Source of the DNA: Costus lasius
Lineage: Eukaryota > Streptophyta > Magnoliopsida > Zingiberales > Costaceae
Direction: 5' to 3'
NCBI GenBank assembly: GCA_027563935.2
Contig: CM050449.1
Location: 82,863,178-82,927,177 of the forward strand
DNA: 64,000 nucleotides
Shown: positions 33,259-43,623 of the stretch, one piece after another
How the letters are laid out: the number at the start of each line of letters is the position of its first letter
Position numbering within the stretch: the stretch's first letter is position 1
The notes under the pieces: generated by a model
What the model was told of the DNA's origin: nothing
What the model saw: only the letters and a program-made list of their open reading frames with translations
Databases searched by the model: none
Translations under genes and position numbers: made by a program

Positions 33259-35407
33259 TTATACAAATTTCCAAAAGGCTTTCATTTGTTTGGGTGACAT
33301 TAGTTTCCTCAACCATTTTATCCAAGATGTCTACACTATTACATGACCCAAATTGCTTATCAACTATTACCTTTACCAACCTTTGGGGAAAAGGAATCGG
33401 TGGTTTATATGGTGGAGGTGGAATGTACACCGGTTCTTGTTCCTTACTTTTTTGATCTGACTCCTCATTACATGGTTACTCAATGGGTTCTAAATTTTGC
33501 ACCTCTTGGTCTGACATTGCGTCGCTTGCCCATGATTCCTCTAGTTCTTTAGCCTGCTGAGCTATCTAGTTCGCTAGCATCAACTGACGAGTTCTAATAG
33601 ATTCCATCTCAGATACCAGATTCTTGATGGACTCATTAACATGTCTGAAATTGTCGTTCTATTTTTCAAATTTTTGTATGAAAATTTCGTTCTGCTTTGT
33701 TTGCGCGGCAATAAAATTCTCCATCATAATTTCCAGGTTTGATTTCTCAGGTTGATCGGATTGCCTAAATTTTTGCATGAACTTCTTTTCTTGATCTATG
33801 AAGTTTTCAAGTAGAATCTCAAGTTCTTCCCACATCTCTTCAGTGATGTAGTGACGAAGTTTTATAGGCCCAGGTATTTCTTGCTCGTATTCTTCAAGCG
33901 AGTCGATATATTTTTCAAGATCACTCCTTTCTTGTGCCTTGGTTAAAGAGGCTGCTTTCCTATTCTTCTTCTTCTTCGATTGAGACTTCTTTTTCTTTTT
34001 CTTTTGATCTTCATTCGTTGGCAGGCGAGGCCTTGATGATACGCATTGCGGAGACAAGGGGCCTTTCCACACAATGCCTGACATCTGCTTCAATTTTTGT
34101 AGAAGTCGTGACATCTTTTTTGACACCATGGTGTTCCACTCTCCGTCTTCTACAGGCGCCGGACCTATTCTTGTTTCAATAACATCGACTTCCTCGATTT
34201 GGGTTTCATTCAATACTTGCTTTGATAAGGTTATCTTCCCTGTCTTGTATTGTTTTTCTACCCAATCTTTAAAAATGTAACAATCTTCAATCGTGTGCCC
34301 TAGTACGCGGTGGTAAGGGCAAAAGTTGGGATCGTCAGTTTTATTGGCTTCTTCAGGGCATTTTGGCTCTGGTACTTGCAAGCCATTCTTCAGAGCGTCC
34401 CTAAAAATCTTCATCGTCTTTTCTCTTTTGAAAGAATAGATCTTATTCTTTCTCTCTTCAAGGGTCAACGGCTTGCCTCGGCTATTTTCGCCAAGCGTTG
34501 GCGCTTTCTTGATTCGAGGTATGTTTGTATTATGAACTTCCACCCTTTTGCCCCTGTTAGCAACGTTTGTATAGGCGACCCTGGGCTCATTCCTTTTTGG
34601 CTCTTCCCTCTTGAATTTTGGATTCTGCGTATTTACATAGGGTTGATGATTCGTTCGTTCAAGCTTTGCCACTTGGGTGATCAACTCTTGAAATGTAGAG
34701 ATGTTATTAGCGCAAAGGAAGGGGGCCATCCAGCTGTCGATATTGCGGACCAACAATTCCACGGCTTCGGTTTGCTCTAGTGACTCTTCGCATTTAATAT
34801 TCAAATTTCTCCATCTTGTAATGTAATTAAGGACGGTCTCATCCTTTTTCCTCTTTGTATCTACCAGATCCGCGATCGTAATCTTATCACTTAACGAAGC
34901 GAACTTCATCCTGAAGGTCTCCTCCATGTCAACCCAAGTTCCGATAGCTTCATTTTCCAAGGAGTAATACCATTCAAAGGCGACCCCTGAGAGGTTTTGT
35001 GGGAACTGCCAGAGCAATAAGGCGTCGTTGCCGCTAGTGTTCCCACACATTGCGACAAAATGGGCCAAGTGTTGGTCAGGGTTCCCTATTCCATTAAACA
35101 TTTTAAAGTGCGGTACGATGTACCCTTTGGGGTAAGGGATATCATTGTATGCAGCCGGATATAGCCTCCCTCGCCTCCTTCGCGGAGCAATTTTGGCTCC
35201 CTCCAATTGCTTTAGTTGGTCTCTTACCAGCTCCTGTACTTCCCTCCTAGTCAAGGTGACGACCTCGTCATTTGACTGAACCGGTAAAGAAGATGCGGCT
35301 AGAGCGTTATTTTGCTCCCGCGACGATTGTTCTTGTCGTAACATCATCTCCTGTGTATTTGCAAGAGCATTAGTCACCTCCTCAAACTTTGCCATGAGGA
35401 TGCTCAT
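32819..35407 (-). pseudogene. Gypsy gag with decayed and deleted pol
   Basis: One continuous minus-strand frame. Codons 1-582 (35407-33659) hold a Retrotrans_gag-type domain (VPHFKMFNGIGNPDQHLAHF, FEWYYSLENEAIGTW), a knuckle-like CPYHRVLGHTIEDC and lysine-rich linkers. Three stops follow: TAG at 33661-33659, TAG at 33568-33566 and TAA at 33478-33476. The frame then goes on with YIPPPPYKPPIPFPQRL, the gag-protease linker typical of Athila/Tat, a run of 19 aspartates, then KIEIRTLPNNVRYEFLG and RKAIGYSFDDIVGI, which stand just before reverse transcriptase. Protease and reverse transcriptase are deleted. The copy can supply no enzyme. Confidence 0.82.
33200..33256. repeat. (ATC)n microsatellite, poly-Asp on the minus strand
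   Basis: About 19 uninterrupted ATC units. Read on the minus strand in the gypsy frame they give a run of 19 aspartates; it is probably a simple repeat expansion. Confidence 0.95.
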
Positions 35408-36325
35408 GTCATTATCTCTCTTCTTGAGCTGCCTTTGAGGTCAGCGATAGCTTTGTCTCGATGGTCATGGTTAGGGGTCATGACAGGTTCATCCTCCTCC
35501 TCTTCCTCTTCAAAGATTTCTTGGTGTGAAGAAGTTGCCTCTGGCTCATATCGTTGAACAAGTTCCTGGACAATAACAGAAGCTAACTTTTTGCTCTTAG
35601 CTTTCTTTGCCATAGTACGGAGGGTTTCTTCCTTAGAATTAGAGCCAGTCTCTCGCGCGTGTTCTACCATCCGCACCGTGTGGATTGTATAACCCTCCAT
35701 CCCCTCATGGGTAGTCTTGAAGCGCCTCTCTCTCCTCTTCATGTTCTTCCGAGCCTTTTTGTAGGCCTCATAAACTCTTTGGGATGTTGTCTTTTGAACA
35801 GCGATGTTTTTAGGTTTCGGGTGTGGCTTATCCTGCATGTCGGTTCGCAGCCATAGTCCATCTATCAAATTGGAGTTTCTCAGGATCGACAGAAGTGGCG
35901 CAAACTTGTTTGCCATGGCGGTTTCTACTTTAGCAGCAGAATGGTTACGCCTTACAGGGATTAGTCGACCTTGTCTGGAGAGTCTAGCCTTCTTCTTTCT
36001 CAAGGCTTGCCATTCATGTTTCTTCGTCTTTTCGGGGTTTGAGAACACAGCTTGGTGAATATTGCCTCCGTTAATAGTGAAAGATGGTTCTTCCTCTCCT
36101 TCGTCGTTCTTCCTCTTTCGTGGCAGTCTTCTTCTTCTTTAAGGAGGTCTTAGTCTTGACGACCGGAGCAATCTTTCCCTGACCTTTAACGTTCTCAGAG
36201 TCCTTGAATGGTACGTAAATGAATTTAGCTACATCCTGGATGCAACCGAATTTTGCACTCCACGTGGCGTCCGTCACTTCCCCCGCGAGGATGTTGACCT
36301 TTCTCGCCCAGGTGGCGTCCATCAC
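35404..36325 (-). pseudogene. Gypsy upstream ORF (N-terminal part of gag region)
   Basis: Two minus-strand frames. The first, 36325-36071, starts MMDATWARK and ends in a basic stretch. A frame change near 36100 leads into a second (open from about 36090 to 35404) with SFTINGGNIHQAV and a basic, coiled-coil-like body ending in an acidic run. Its TGA overlaps the ATG of the gag frame in ATGA (35407-35404). The order fits Tat-type elements that carry an extra frame before gag, or a gag broken by frameshifts; I cannot decide. The function is unknown. Confidence 0.55.
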
Positions 36326-36456
36326 TTCTCATACGAAGATGTTGACCTTTCTTGCCATCTCAGAAAATTTGCTACGCAGAGCAAAAGAAGCATAAGATTA
36401 GGGAATTGAATTTTCGTGTTACGTAATATAGATCTCAAGGATGAAAGGAGAAGCCA

Positions 36457-36475
36457 GGTCCCACCGGGCGTGCCA
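36457..36475 (-). other. Second gypsy primer-binding site
   Basis: The minus strand reads TGGCACGCCCGGTGGGACC, five bases after an LTR end in ACCCCACA. It is the type of site seen just inside some plant gypsy LTRs; I did not identify the tRNA. It differs from the site at 42124-42141, so two gypsy 5' ends lie in the region. Confidence 0.65.
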
Positions 36476-36578
36476 GAATTTGTGGGGTCAAAATTATTAG
36501 ATTGAAAATGTAATATGACCGTTTCAAATCCACCTTAAATTAATAAGGCTTTTTTTTTGTTTAATGGGTTCTGGCTTC

Positions 36579-36600
36579 CAATGAGCGCAAGCGCTCATTG
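36579..36600. repeat. 22-bp palindrome, 10-bp arms
   Basis: CAATGAGCGC and its exact complement are separated by AA. It lies near the end of the second gypsy LTR. Confidence 0.9.
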
Positions 36601-36929
36601 TTAATTACCCCTAAAATTAGGGAACATTTGATTAAGAGATCTATAATACGCGACAAGATAAGAGCGACAGTCAAATGATATCATTCATAAATTTAATTTG
36701 ACGTGATACACAATTTGACATGATAAGAGAAAAAAAGAGTTTTCATCAGCGGGGGCAATTTGTGTTCGTCAAACTTTGGCCTTGTGACGGCGTATTGGGT
36801 AATACCCGGCCTAGGCAGTACAACGTTATATCGAGGAGCTACGCCCCGATAGTAAACATCGACGTACGCACCTCCCAAACGATATTCCATCGTAATGCAT
36901 TAAGGCACGTTGGATATTAGACTTGAAAG

Positions 36930-37353
36930 ATCACCCGGCCTTGATGGCGTGTTGGATGACTTGAATTGGAGAAGAATTATCCGGCCTCGACGGCGTATTG
37001 GATAATTGGGTTTGGAGATTTATCGGGCCTTGCGGCATGTTGGGTATCAGAATTAGAAGATCATCCGGCCTTGGCAGCGTGTTGGATGGCTCGAATTTAA
37101 AGGGAATTACTCGGCCTCACAGTGTGTTGAGTAACTTGGATTTGGGAATTACCCGGCCTTATGGCGTGGTGGCTAATTTGATTTAGGGAATTACCCGGTC
37201 AGGTGGCGTGATGGGTAATTTGATTTAAAAATTTATCCGGCCTCGTGGCGTGTTGGATAATTTGATTTGTAAATTTATCCGACCTTGCGGCGTGTTGGAT
37301 AATTTGATTTGGAAATTTATCTGGCCTTGCGGCTTGTTGGATAATTTTAGAAA
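36930..37353. repeat. Minisatellite, 42-bp period, about ten units
   Basis: Units start near 36930, 36975, 37017, 37059, 37102, 37144, 37186, 37228, 37270 and 37312. Each holds ATCCGGCCTT, GGCGTGTTGGATAA and TTTGATTTGG or variants. The last three units are most alike. The two flanks (36826-36890 and 37365-37440) also resemble each other: each has GCCCCGA and GACGTACG/GGCGTACG. Confidence 0.9.
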
Positions 37354-37500
37354 ATTCTTCAGGCTTAGTGAACGCAACATCGTATTAAGGAGATGCGCCC
37401 CGACGATGAATGTTGGCGTACGTACCGTTCAAATAATATGTGGTCGTGTTGGTCTATGGCTTTAAATATTACTGAATATCCAACTTGAGGGTACTTCAAT

Positions 37501-40500
37501 GATTTTCTTTTGGTGTCATTATTTGATTCAACGCATCTTTGGCTAAGTCCAAGTTATTTGTCGAGCTGGTCAGACCGATATGATTGCATTATTGTCTCCA
37601 TCATGCCCCCTTTGTGTTTATTGATATTCTTTTATTCTGTTTTGTAAGAGTGTAAAGCAACTCCTTTGATACTTTGACGTCTGATCATTAATTTGATCCT
37701 ATTGTTAAACCGGGACCTAGAAGATGAAATTAGCGATATTGAGCGAGTCTACTTTGATGACTTCACAATTTTCGGTCAAAGGGGAAAGTTCCCCTCTTTT
37801 CTCACTCGGCTGATGGACGAAGCTTGAGTGATTCTCTTGGTCGACGACGATTTGAGGAACTGATACAGGGTTCGCATTTCGGCGGTTCGACAGCGACGAC
37901 GGCCTCTAAGAAGGCGGGCGGCATGTTCGTCCGGGTCGTGAGAGGCATTTATCCGAAGTAGAAGAGAGGAGATGACAATCTTCATCGGGAGTATACGAGA
38001 ACCGATAGGATCTTGCCAGAAGGAGAATCGACGCCAAGGTTCTTGGTAGCAGGGTCCACAAGCTAGGTCTTCCAGTCATCGCTCTTGGGCTGTATGGAGT
38101 ACGTAATCAAAGGAGCCCTAATTGGTGAGGTGGCTAGACGTATGTATCTAAGGGGACGGAGCCTGCGAGGCCGGATGAAGCTCTTCCTACTTCTTGGGAG
38201 CGGGTGGAACCCTGCAGGAAAAAAAATGGTCCGAATGCCCGTTTTGGGTTTATTTCTTCAGGGTCAAGAAGAGGATCTGATCTTCGTTAATCAAGGTTCC
38301 CGCATGGTCTCTGTCATTTGAATCACAGCAACCTTTTCTTCAATCGGAAGCGGTAAGCAAATCTCCACCAAATTTTCAGGTTCTCAACCCTCTGCTGATT
38401 CTTTTTCTCTTGTGGCCTTTCCAGCTCCCCTTCTTCTTTTATTTTCCTTTAATAGACCTTGACACATATTCCTTTCCTTCTTTTTCTTTTTGTTTCTTTC
38501 TCACAGCAAGAACCTCCTTTGAGGAGTTAGTGCTTGCCACCTCCGATAGGATTACCAGGCGGGGGATCTTGTTGCTTCCTTTTCGTTGTGCATTTCTTGG
38601 AGAAATTTATCAGACAAGCATTCATCATGCAGTAGTGTTTTACCATAATAGTTTTGCTTCATCCTCTCACCCCTGTGCTTCTTTTGGTGTGTTTTAACAT
38701 AAAATTTTTTACAGCCAGGGTCCTCTCGGCAGCCCTAGGGTGGTAGCGATCCTTCCTGGGAGCTTCGCTCATATGATGTAATTCTCCAGGGGTTTCTTTG
38801 TTCTCGATTTACACTTTTGTTGGAATCTTGTCACATCTTTTTTTTGCCCACATTTTATACAGCGATTAGTCGCGAATTGGATCTGAATGATTGGATGCTG
38901 GATACTAATCCTTCGAGGTAATCACTCTTCTCATCAATGCATACACTTCAAACTGATTGATGGAACTATCCTTGTGATTTTTGTTTGCAGTTTGCCTTAC
39001 TACTCTCAAGGGAAAACGCGGACAGCATGGAAGGTCAAGAAAGCGGATCACTCTCTGAGTTCATGGTGCTGATAAAGACTTCATAGAGGTGTCTAACTCA
39101 GATGAGAATTCTTCAGGGAACTTTCAAACGGAGTAGGACTCATCACGGGATTTCACGTTCTCAATTCATCAGTCAAAATGGTAATCCAAATCGTACTCCA
39201 GACTTTGAATACTAAAATAAGTTACCCTCCTTGTCGGCTCCTCCTGACCCAGCTTTCTTCTTTAAAGTTTTCGGATCCTGGTTGGTTACTGGAGCGGATC
39301 AGGATCCAGAAACTCACTTCAGTTCGAGATCAAAACTAGCCAGGGCTTCTATGCATCTTCTCTGTGGTTGCAGCAACGGATTTTGAATTTCGACTGAGGG
39401 AGCTCCTTCATACACGAGACTGAAGCTCACATCTGGTTCTGAAGGGAATAGGAAAGACGATGAAACTGGCAAGGAGTTAAACAGGTATTTGCTCTCTCTC
39501 TCCTTTCTTTTTTTTTCCTTTTTTTTTAATATCCTTCGTCAGTTCTTCCTCATGCGATTTGGTATCTGGTATGGTCTTTTGATTTGCAGTTCTCTTTTGT
39601 TTTGTTTTGGTCGTTGAGAGTCTTTGTTGCCTCTTCTTTGTTGAAATTTCTCGACACGTCTTTATTTTCTCCGAAGGCTTTCTTTTTGAAAGACCATGTT
39701 CCTCCTCAGCAGGTTTTCTCATAACTCCTTTCTACGGACTCCCTCAGCTTTGATTTATTTATTCTCATTTTGTTGCTCCTCTTGTTATCATCTCTTGGCG
39801 TTTTTTTAATCCTCGTCTTCCTTCCCTCCTTTTAGAATCTGGGTTCCCCTACTCTCAGTCTTTTGCATCACCTTCTCGCTTTTTTTTTTTACAGCATCTT
39901 CTCTTTTCACTCTTCAATCTCTCGTACCTCACCTGTTCGCCTCACATCCTCTTTGTCTGCTCACCTCTTCACCAGCGTTTTGTGATGCCACCGGTGCTTA
40001 GTGCACCTCAGGCCTAAATGCCACTGGTGCTTAGTGCACCTCAGGCCTACGTAAGTAAATACAATTCCCTTTCTTACCTACAGATGTTTCCCCTTGTAGC
40101 CTCTCGATCCTTCTCCTTGCAGCAGCCCTCCTTAGCAGCGTCTCCTTGCATTCGTCGTCTTCGGTTTTTTGTGTCTTCGCCCCCTTTCTCCTCCAGCCGA
40201 CCCTCCTTATGTAAGCCACCCACGGTAAAATGAGCTCTCTAGTGCTTAAACTCTACCCCTTTGTCTTATTCAGCTTCTCCTTTTGTCAGCTAGTACGACC
40301 ACCTCTTCCTCTCCTGTCGGCCTTGTCCTCTTCCCTTGGTCGGCTGTTTGTCCCTTGCCAGCTCTCGCTATTATCTCCTTTGATGCCCTTTTTTGGAGAT
40401 TTGTCTTATCTGCCATTATGCTTATGCCCTATTTGCCTTACTCGCGCATGCATAAGTCAAAATAAATTTTGACTTCATCTTCCTTCGTATGACTCCATCC

Positions 40501-40600
40501 GCCGTAGTCGAAACAAGTTTTGACTGAGTTTGGTTATGCATGCAATAGTCTTTTGTCCTTTCGGGAGCAGCCATTGCAGCTCGCAGAAGTCCTTTCGGTT
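37501..40600. other. Unassigned region inside gypsy E
   Basis: No coding frame I recognise. The plus strand is rich in pyrimidine tracts (TTTCTTTTTC, TCTCTCTCC). It holds a 33-bp direct repeat at 39985-40050. Several GT...TTTGCAG stretches on the plus strand could be introns of further captured host DNA, but I cannot name a gene. Confidence 0.4.
39985..40050. repeat. 33-bp tandem repeat, two units
   Basis: ATGCCACCGGTGCTTAG and ATGCCACTGGTGCTTAG start two units that match in all but a few bases. Each contains GTGCTTAGTGCAC. Confidence 0.85.
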
Positions 40601-40665
40601 AATTCAGATATCAAAATTTCAACTTGGTTTGAATTGAAATTAGAACTACTCTTTTGAAAAACTGA

Positions 40666-40782
40666 TTTGGTTTTGTGCTTGGTGCTGTGGGAATCTATGC
40701 TGCCTTCGAGTTCCACAATGAAAGCGGGATGGCCAATCTCTACAGCTTGCATTTTTGGATTGGGCTTGGGTCTATTTGTGTG
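40666..40782 (+). pseudogene. Cytochrome b561 exon fragment
   Basis: The plus strand encodes LGAVGIYAAFEFHNESGMANLYSLHFWIGLGSICVV (in two parts: LGAVGIYAAFEFHNESG and MANLYSLHFWIG). This resembles the helix-loop-helix of plant cytochrome b561 (transmembrane ascorbate ferrireductase), where HN and LYSLH lie beside a haem-binding histidine. The frame is broken just upstream by an extra T near 40666. Only one exon is visible; the exon end ...ATTTGTGTGGTCTTC lacks a splice donor here, but the same end with AGGTAAAC lies at 41860-41880. It is a fragment, sense on the plus strand and antisense to the gypsy element around it. Confidence 0.65.
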
Positions 40783-40847
40783 GTCTTCCATTGTAGCAGT
40801 CAACCAGCTGATTTCTTGATTCAAAGCGTTCTTTTTTATCTTTTCAG

Positions 40848-41865
40848 CTTCCCCGTCAAGTGGTTCAAAATATTAATCTTTCTGGTGGAAATTTCCTTGG
40901 AGTATCTTGTGGAGGGCCTTGTACCAATGATATTGTTGATAATATTCAGCTCTCTTGACTTCCTCTTCAGTTGATGGGTTTCTTTAAGATAATTATATTT
41001 GCTGCCATTTGAGAAATCTAGTACTAATTTGTGTTTCTGAATACCTCAGGCCAGGAGAATTGATATGCTCTTCGTACTAGGTGGAGATGGCACTCATGCA
41101 GGCGCACTTGCCATACATGATGAAGTATTGCATATGGATATTTTTAATTTGTATAATTTTTTCATAAATTCAATGGCAAGCATTATGCACATATCTATAG
41201 CTTCTGAACTTTTGTAACTCATATTCCATCTAATTGTCACAACTCATGAAATATGTGAAGTTGCTTTATTGACGCTAGATTATAATTATTCACTTTACTT
41301 TTATCTTGATATGTCGCCTTTCTTCACAGTGCCGTAAGAGGAAACTTAAAGTATCTGTTGTATGCATACCAAAAACTATTGACAATGACATACTACTGAT
41401 GGATAAAACTTTTGGTTTCGATACTGCTGTAGAAGAAGCTCAGAGAGTAATCAATTCTGCATATGTCGAGGTAACAGATGTATTCAATCTTCAATATGCT
41501 TCTTGCTCATTAAACATTCTCTAACCCTCTTCTCAGAAGAAGGTACATTACTTTCTTATAATTCTTTTCAATTTTCATACTTTTTCTGTGACTTAGGCTC
41601 GCGCTGTTTACCATGGCGTTGGACTGGTCAAATTGATGGGAAGAAGCAGTGGGTTTATAGCGATGCATGCATCACTTTCTAGTGGTCAAATTGACATCTG
41701 CCTGATTCCAGAGGTTAATAAGATCCATACCCGCTCCATTATTCTAATGGTCAGTAAACTAATTCTCATGTCGCGAAGGTATCTTTTAATCTGGAGGGTC
41801 GAAATGGAGCCTTGCAACATCTTGAGCATCTCATAAAAACAAAAGGGAATGCTGTAATTTGTGTG
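40848..41865 (+). pseudogene. PFK: ATP-dependent 6-phosphofructokinase gene fragment (five exons)
   Basis: Exons at about 40848-40945, 41051-41124, 41331-41469, 41598-41712 and 41781-41865 encode successive pieces of plant phosphofructokinase: VVQNINLSGGNFLGVS; RIDMLFVLGGDGTHAGA with the ATP-binding [25 protein letters not shown] with the catalytic Asp; [20 protein letters not shown] with the fructose-6-phosphate MGR motif; and [20 protein letters not shown]. Introns between exons 2-5 have GT...AG ends (GTAACA, GTTAAT, TTCACAG, ACTTAG). The first intron lacks a GT donor. No stop or frameshift is visible in the exons, but the N- and C-terminal parts are missing, so it cannot make the glycolytic enzyme. 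Confidence 0.85.
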
Positions 41866-42123
41866 GTCTTCAGGTAAACTAACTTCCATTGCAGCAGTCA
41901 ACCAGCTGATTTCTTTCATTATGAATAGAAACTTATTTCAGAACTTCTGAAATTTAATGGTTCAACACCAAGTGAGATTACAGTAGAGATAACACAAAGT
42001 TTTCAATTAATATCAAAGAAATAAAAACCTAGAAAAAGAAAAATCACAAAGAAAAGAAAAGAAAAATGCTGTAAAATATCTAGTCTAGCAATCCTTAGAA
42101 TGAGTCAATATTGGCGAAATTGG
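41866..42123 (-). other. Junction sequence and leader of gypsy E
   Basis: 41866-41918 repeats, with a 14-nt difference, the sequence at 40767-40822 that follows the cytochrome b561 exon. From about 41940 to the primer site is A-rich noncoding sequence, which by position is the leader of E. Confidence 0.5.
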
Positions 42124-42141
42124 TCCTCGGCAACGGCGTTA
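42124..42141 (-). other. Primer-binding site of gypsy E, tRNA-Asp type
   Basis: The plus strand reads TCCTCGGCAACGGCGTTA, which matches the 3' end of plant tRNA-Asp (TCCCCGGCAACGGCGCCA) at 15 of 18 positions; all three differences are C to T. It lies 11 bases inside the LTR, as in Athila/Tat elements. Confidence 0.8.
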
Positions 42142-42152
42142 AAAACTTAATG

Positions 42153-43623
42153 TGTCCACAAGTGCACGGATAAATCGAAGTAATAAAAATATTGATCCCA
42201 CAGAGACCAATGACCAAGTACTAAGTTATCTTAGGATCGTTAGCTAGATAATCTGAAAAAGAGTTTAATTTTTGTAAAAGAGAAAATGAAAATACGAATG
42301 GGTTGCAATCAAATTATGGATAATCAAGACTTCGGGCTCACCACACTATGTTTCATGACTTGTTATAATTAAAATATCTTAAGAAGGATTTACTGTGTTG
42401 AAGGGGATTTATCCGCATGTACAGATTGCCCCCTCTCAGTAGTACAATCCGGTGTTTATCTGAATTAACCCCCAACTCTCGTGGTTTTTAACTCAAGATA
42501 AACCCAATGGGTTATTGATAAATCTAAGAAATCCCTCAAGCCGATTCGAACTACTCTTGTGTTCGAATCAACTTTGTCCAAAAATTGTAGATCCGACGTT
42601 GCAATTCACTTCTTAGTACTTCTTGCGACGTCTCTAAGCATGGAAATTATGGTCAGTAATCAACATGTAATAAGCATAACAATAATTGAATCTAACACAA
42701 GTAAATTACTTCATAAGAAAGAAATCAATGATTAAGTCATGAAAACAAAGAGGGCTACACCTCAATCCTGAAGAAGAAGTTACACTAGCATGGTGTTCAT
42801 GTTCATATTGTAAAGATCCATATTTTGATTACAAAATTGACAAATAAAAATATAAATTAACAAGGAGGATGTAGTATGATGCTCCCTCGTGAAGGTCGAC
42901 ACCAATCGGCCAGAAAAACAGGGTTTTTCCGGTGAAGAAACACCTCGTGCTGTTGGTTGCCCTAGTTTTCGAACTTTTGTCAATTTCGCCTTCAATCCTT
43001 GCCAAAAGCACTCAATAATTGCTCCATATGTTGCTTACATAGCTCCCCATCATCTAATTAGGGTTTCCTCAAAATTTGGCTCAAAAACAGATTGAATCAG
43101 ATGAGAAACAGAGTCAAAACCGAAACTGGTGGACAAAATTACGGCCATAAAAATTTTCACGGGTGGCCATATTTTTTTCTGTTCAATTCTGGGTTTTAGA
43201 ATTATGGCCGTGAAATATTTCATGGCCATGAAATATTTCACACCCGGGCCGTGAATCTTTCTGTAGGATATCTGATATGACCTTAATGAAATTTACGGGT
43301 AGGGCCATAATTTCTTCTGTACGTTCAGAAAATATGGCCGTGAAGTATTTCATGGGGGGGGCATATTTTCCTAAACAAGCTCCGATTTGCATGAAATTTT
43401 ATGGGCAGCTTCGTCTTGACTTATAGAATTCATCCATATGCTTAGATTAATCAAAATCTACTAATTTGTGGGCGTTTTCATCTAAAATATGTCAAAAGTG
43501 AATAAAGGTGAAGATTCCGAACAAACAAAGAGATTTAAGTCAAAATATATGAAAACATGATAGAAAAGAGAGATAATTGATGATAAAATTATACTAAAAA
43601 TACTATATAAATGCATGTCATCA
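42153..43623 (-). repeat. 5' LTR of gypsy E (1471 bp)
   Basis: Plus strand TGTCCACAAGTGCACGG to ATGCATGTCATCA. It aligns along its whole length with 19861-21315. It contains a 32-bp perfect palindrome at 43210-43241 that the other LTR lacks. Confidence 0.87.
43210..43241. repeat. 32-bp perfect palindrome
   Basis: Starts GTGAAATATTTCATGG and continues with its exact complement, without a spacer. The 3' LTR of E has only one GTGAAATATTTCAC at this place, so a short tandem copy created the palindrome. Confidence 0.92.

Larger units (their letters stand above)
36481..37500 (-). repeat. LTR of a second gypsy element (upper limit unknown)
   Basis: On the minus strand it ends ...TTGACCCCACA at 36481, followed by the primer site and the gag region. 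It contains a 22-bp palindrome and a 42-bp minisatellite. I could not find its other TG end; no second copy of this LTR lies in the window. The stated upper end is only where recognisable structure stops. Confidence 0.5.
19861..43623 (-). mobile_element. Ty3/gypsy Athila/Tat-like composite E with nested insertions
   Basis: Two LTRs in the same (minus) orientation bracket the region. Reading the minus strand: 5' LTR 43623-42153, a primer site close to tRNA-Asp, captured host exons, a second gypsy 5' end, gag and a deleted pol, copia F, a 3' noncoding region, a purine-rich tract, and the 3' LTR 21315-19861. The LTRs differ by roughly 4-5% in the first 110 bp, so the outer element is much older than A. 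The immediate outer flanks do not form a clean 5-bp duplication; a near-repeat CATTYGA (19852-19858 and 43625-43631) may be its remnant. The pairing of the two LTRs is therefore likely but not proven. Confidence 0.65.

Noticed and set aside
33164..33455. Plus-strand poly-Ser and poly-Ile frames
   Set aside because: They are shadow frames of the ATC repeat; the minus-strand poly-Asp frame continues a real gypsy linker.
36930..37353. CRISPR-like array
   Set aside because: The units have no constant repeat with unique spacers; the whole 42-bp unit is repeated with drift, in a plant LTR.
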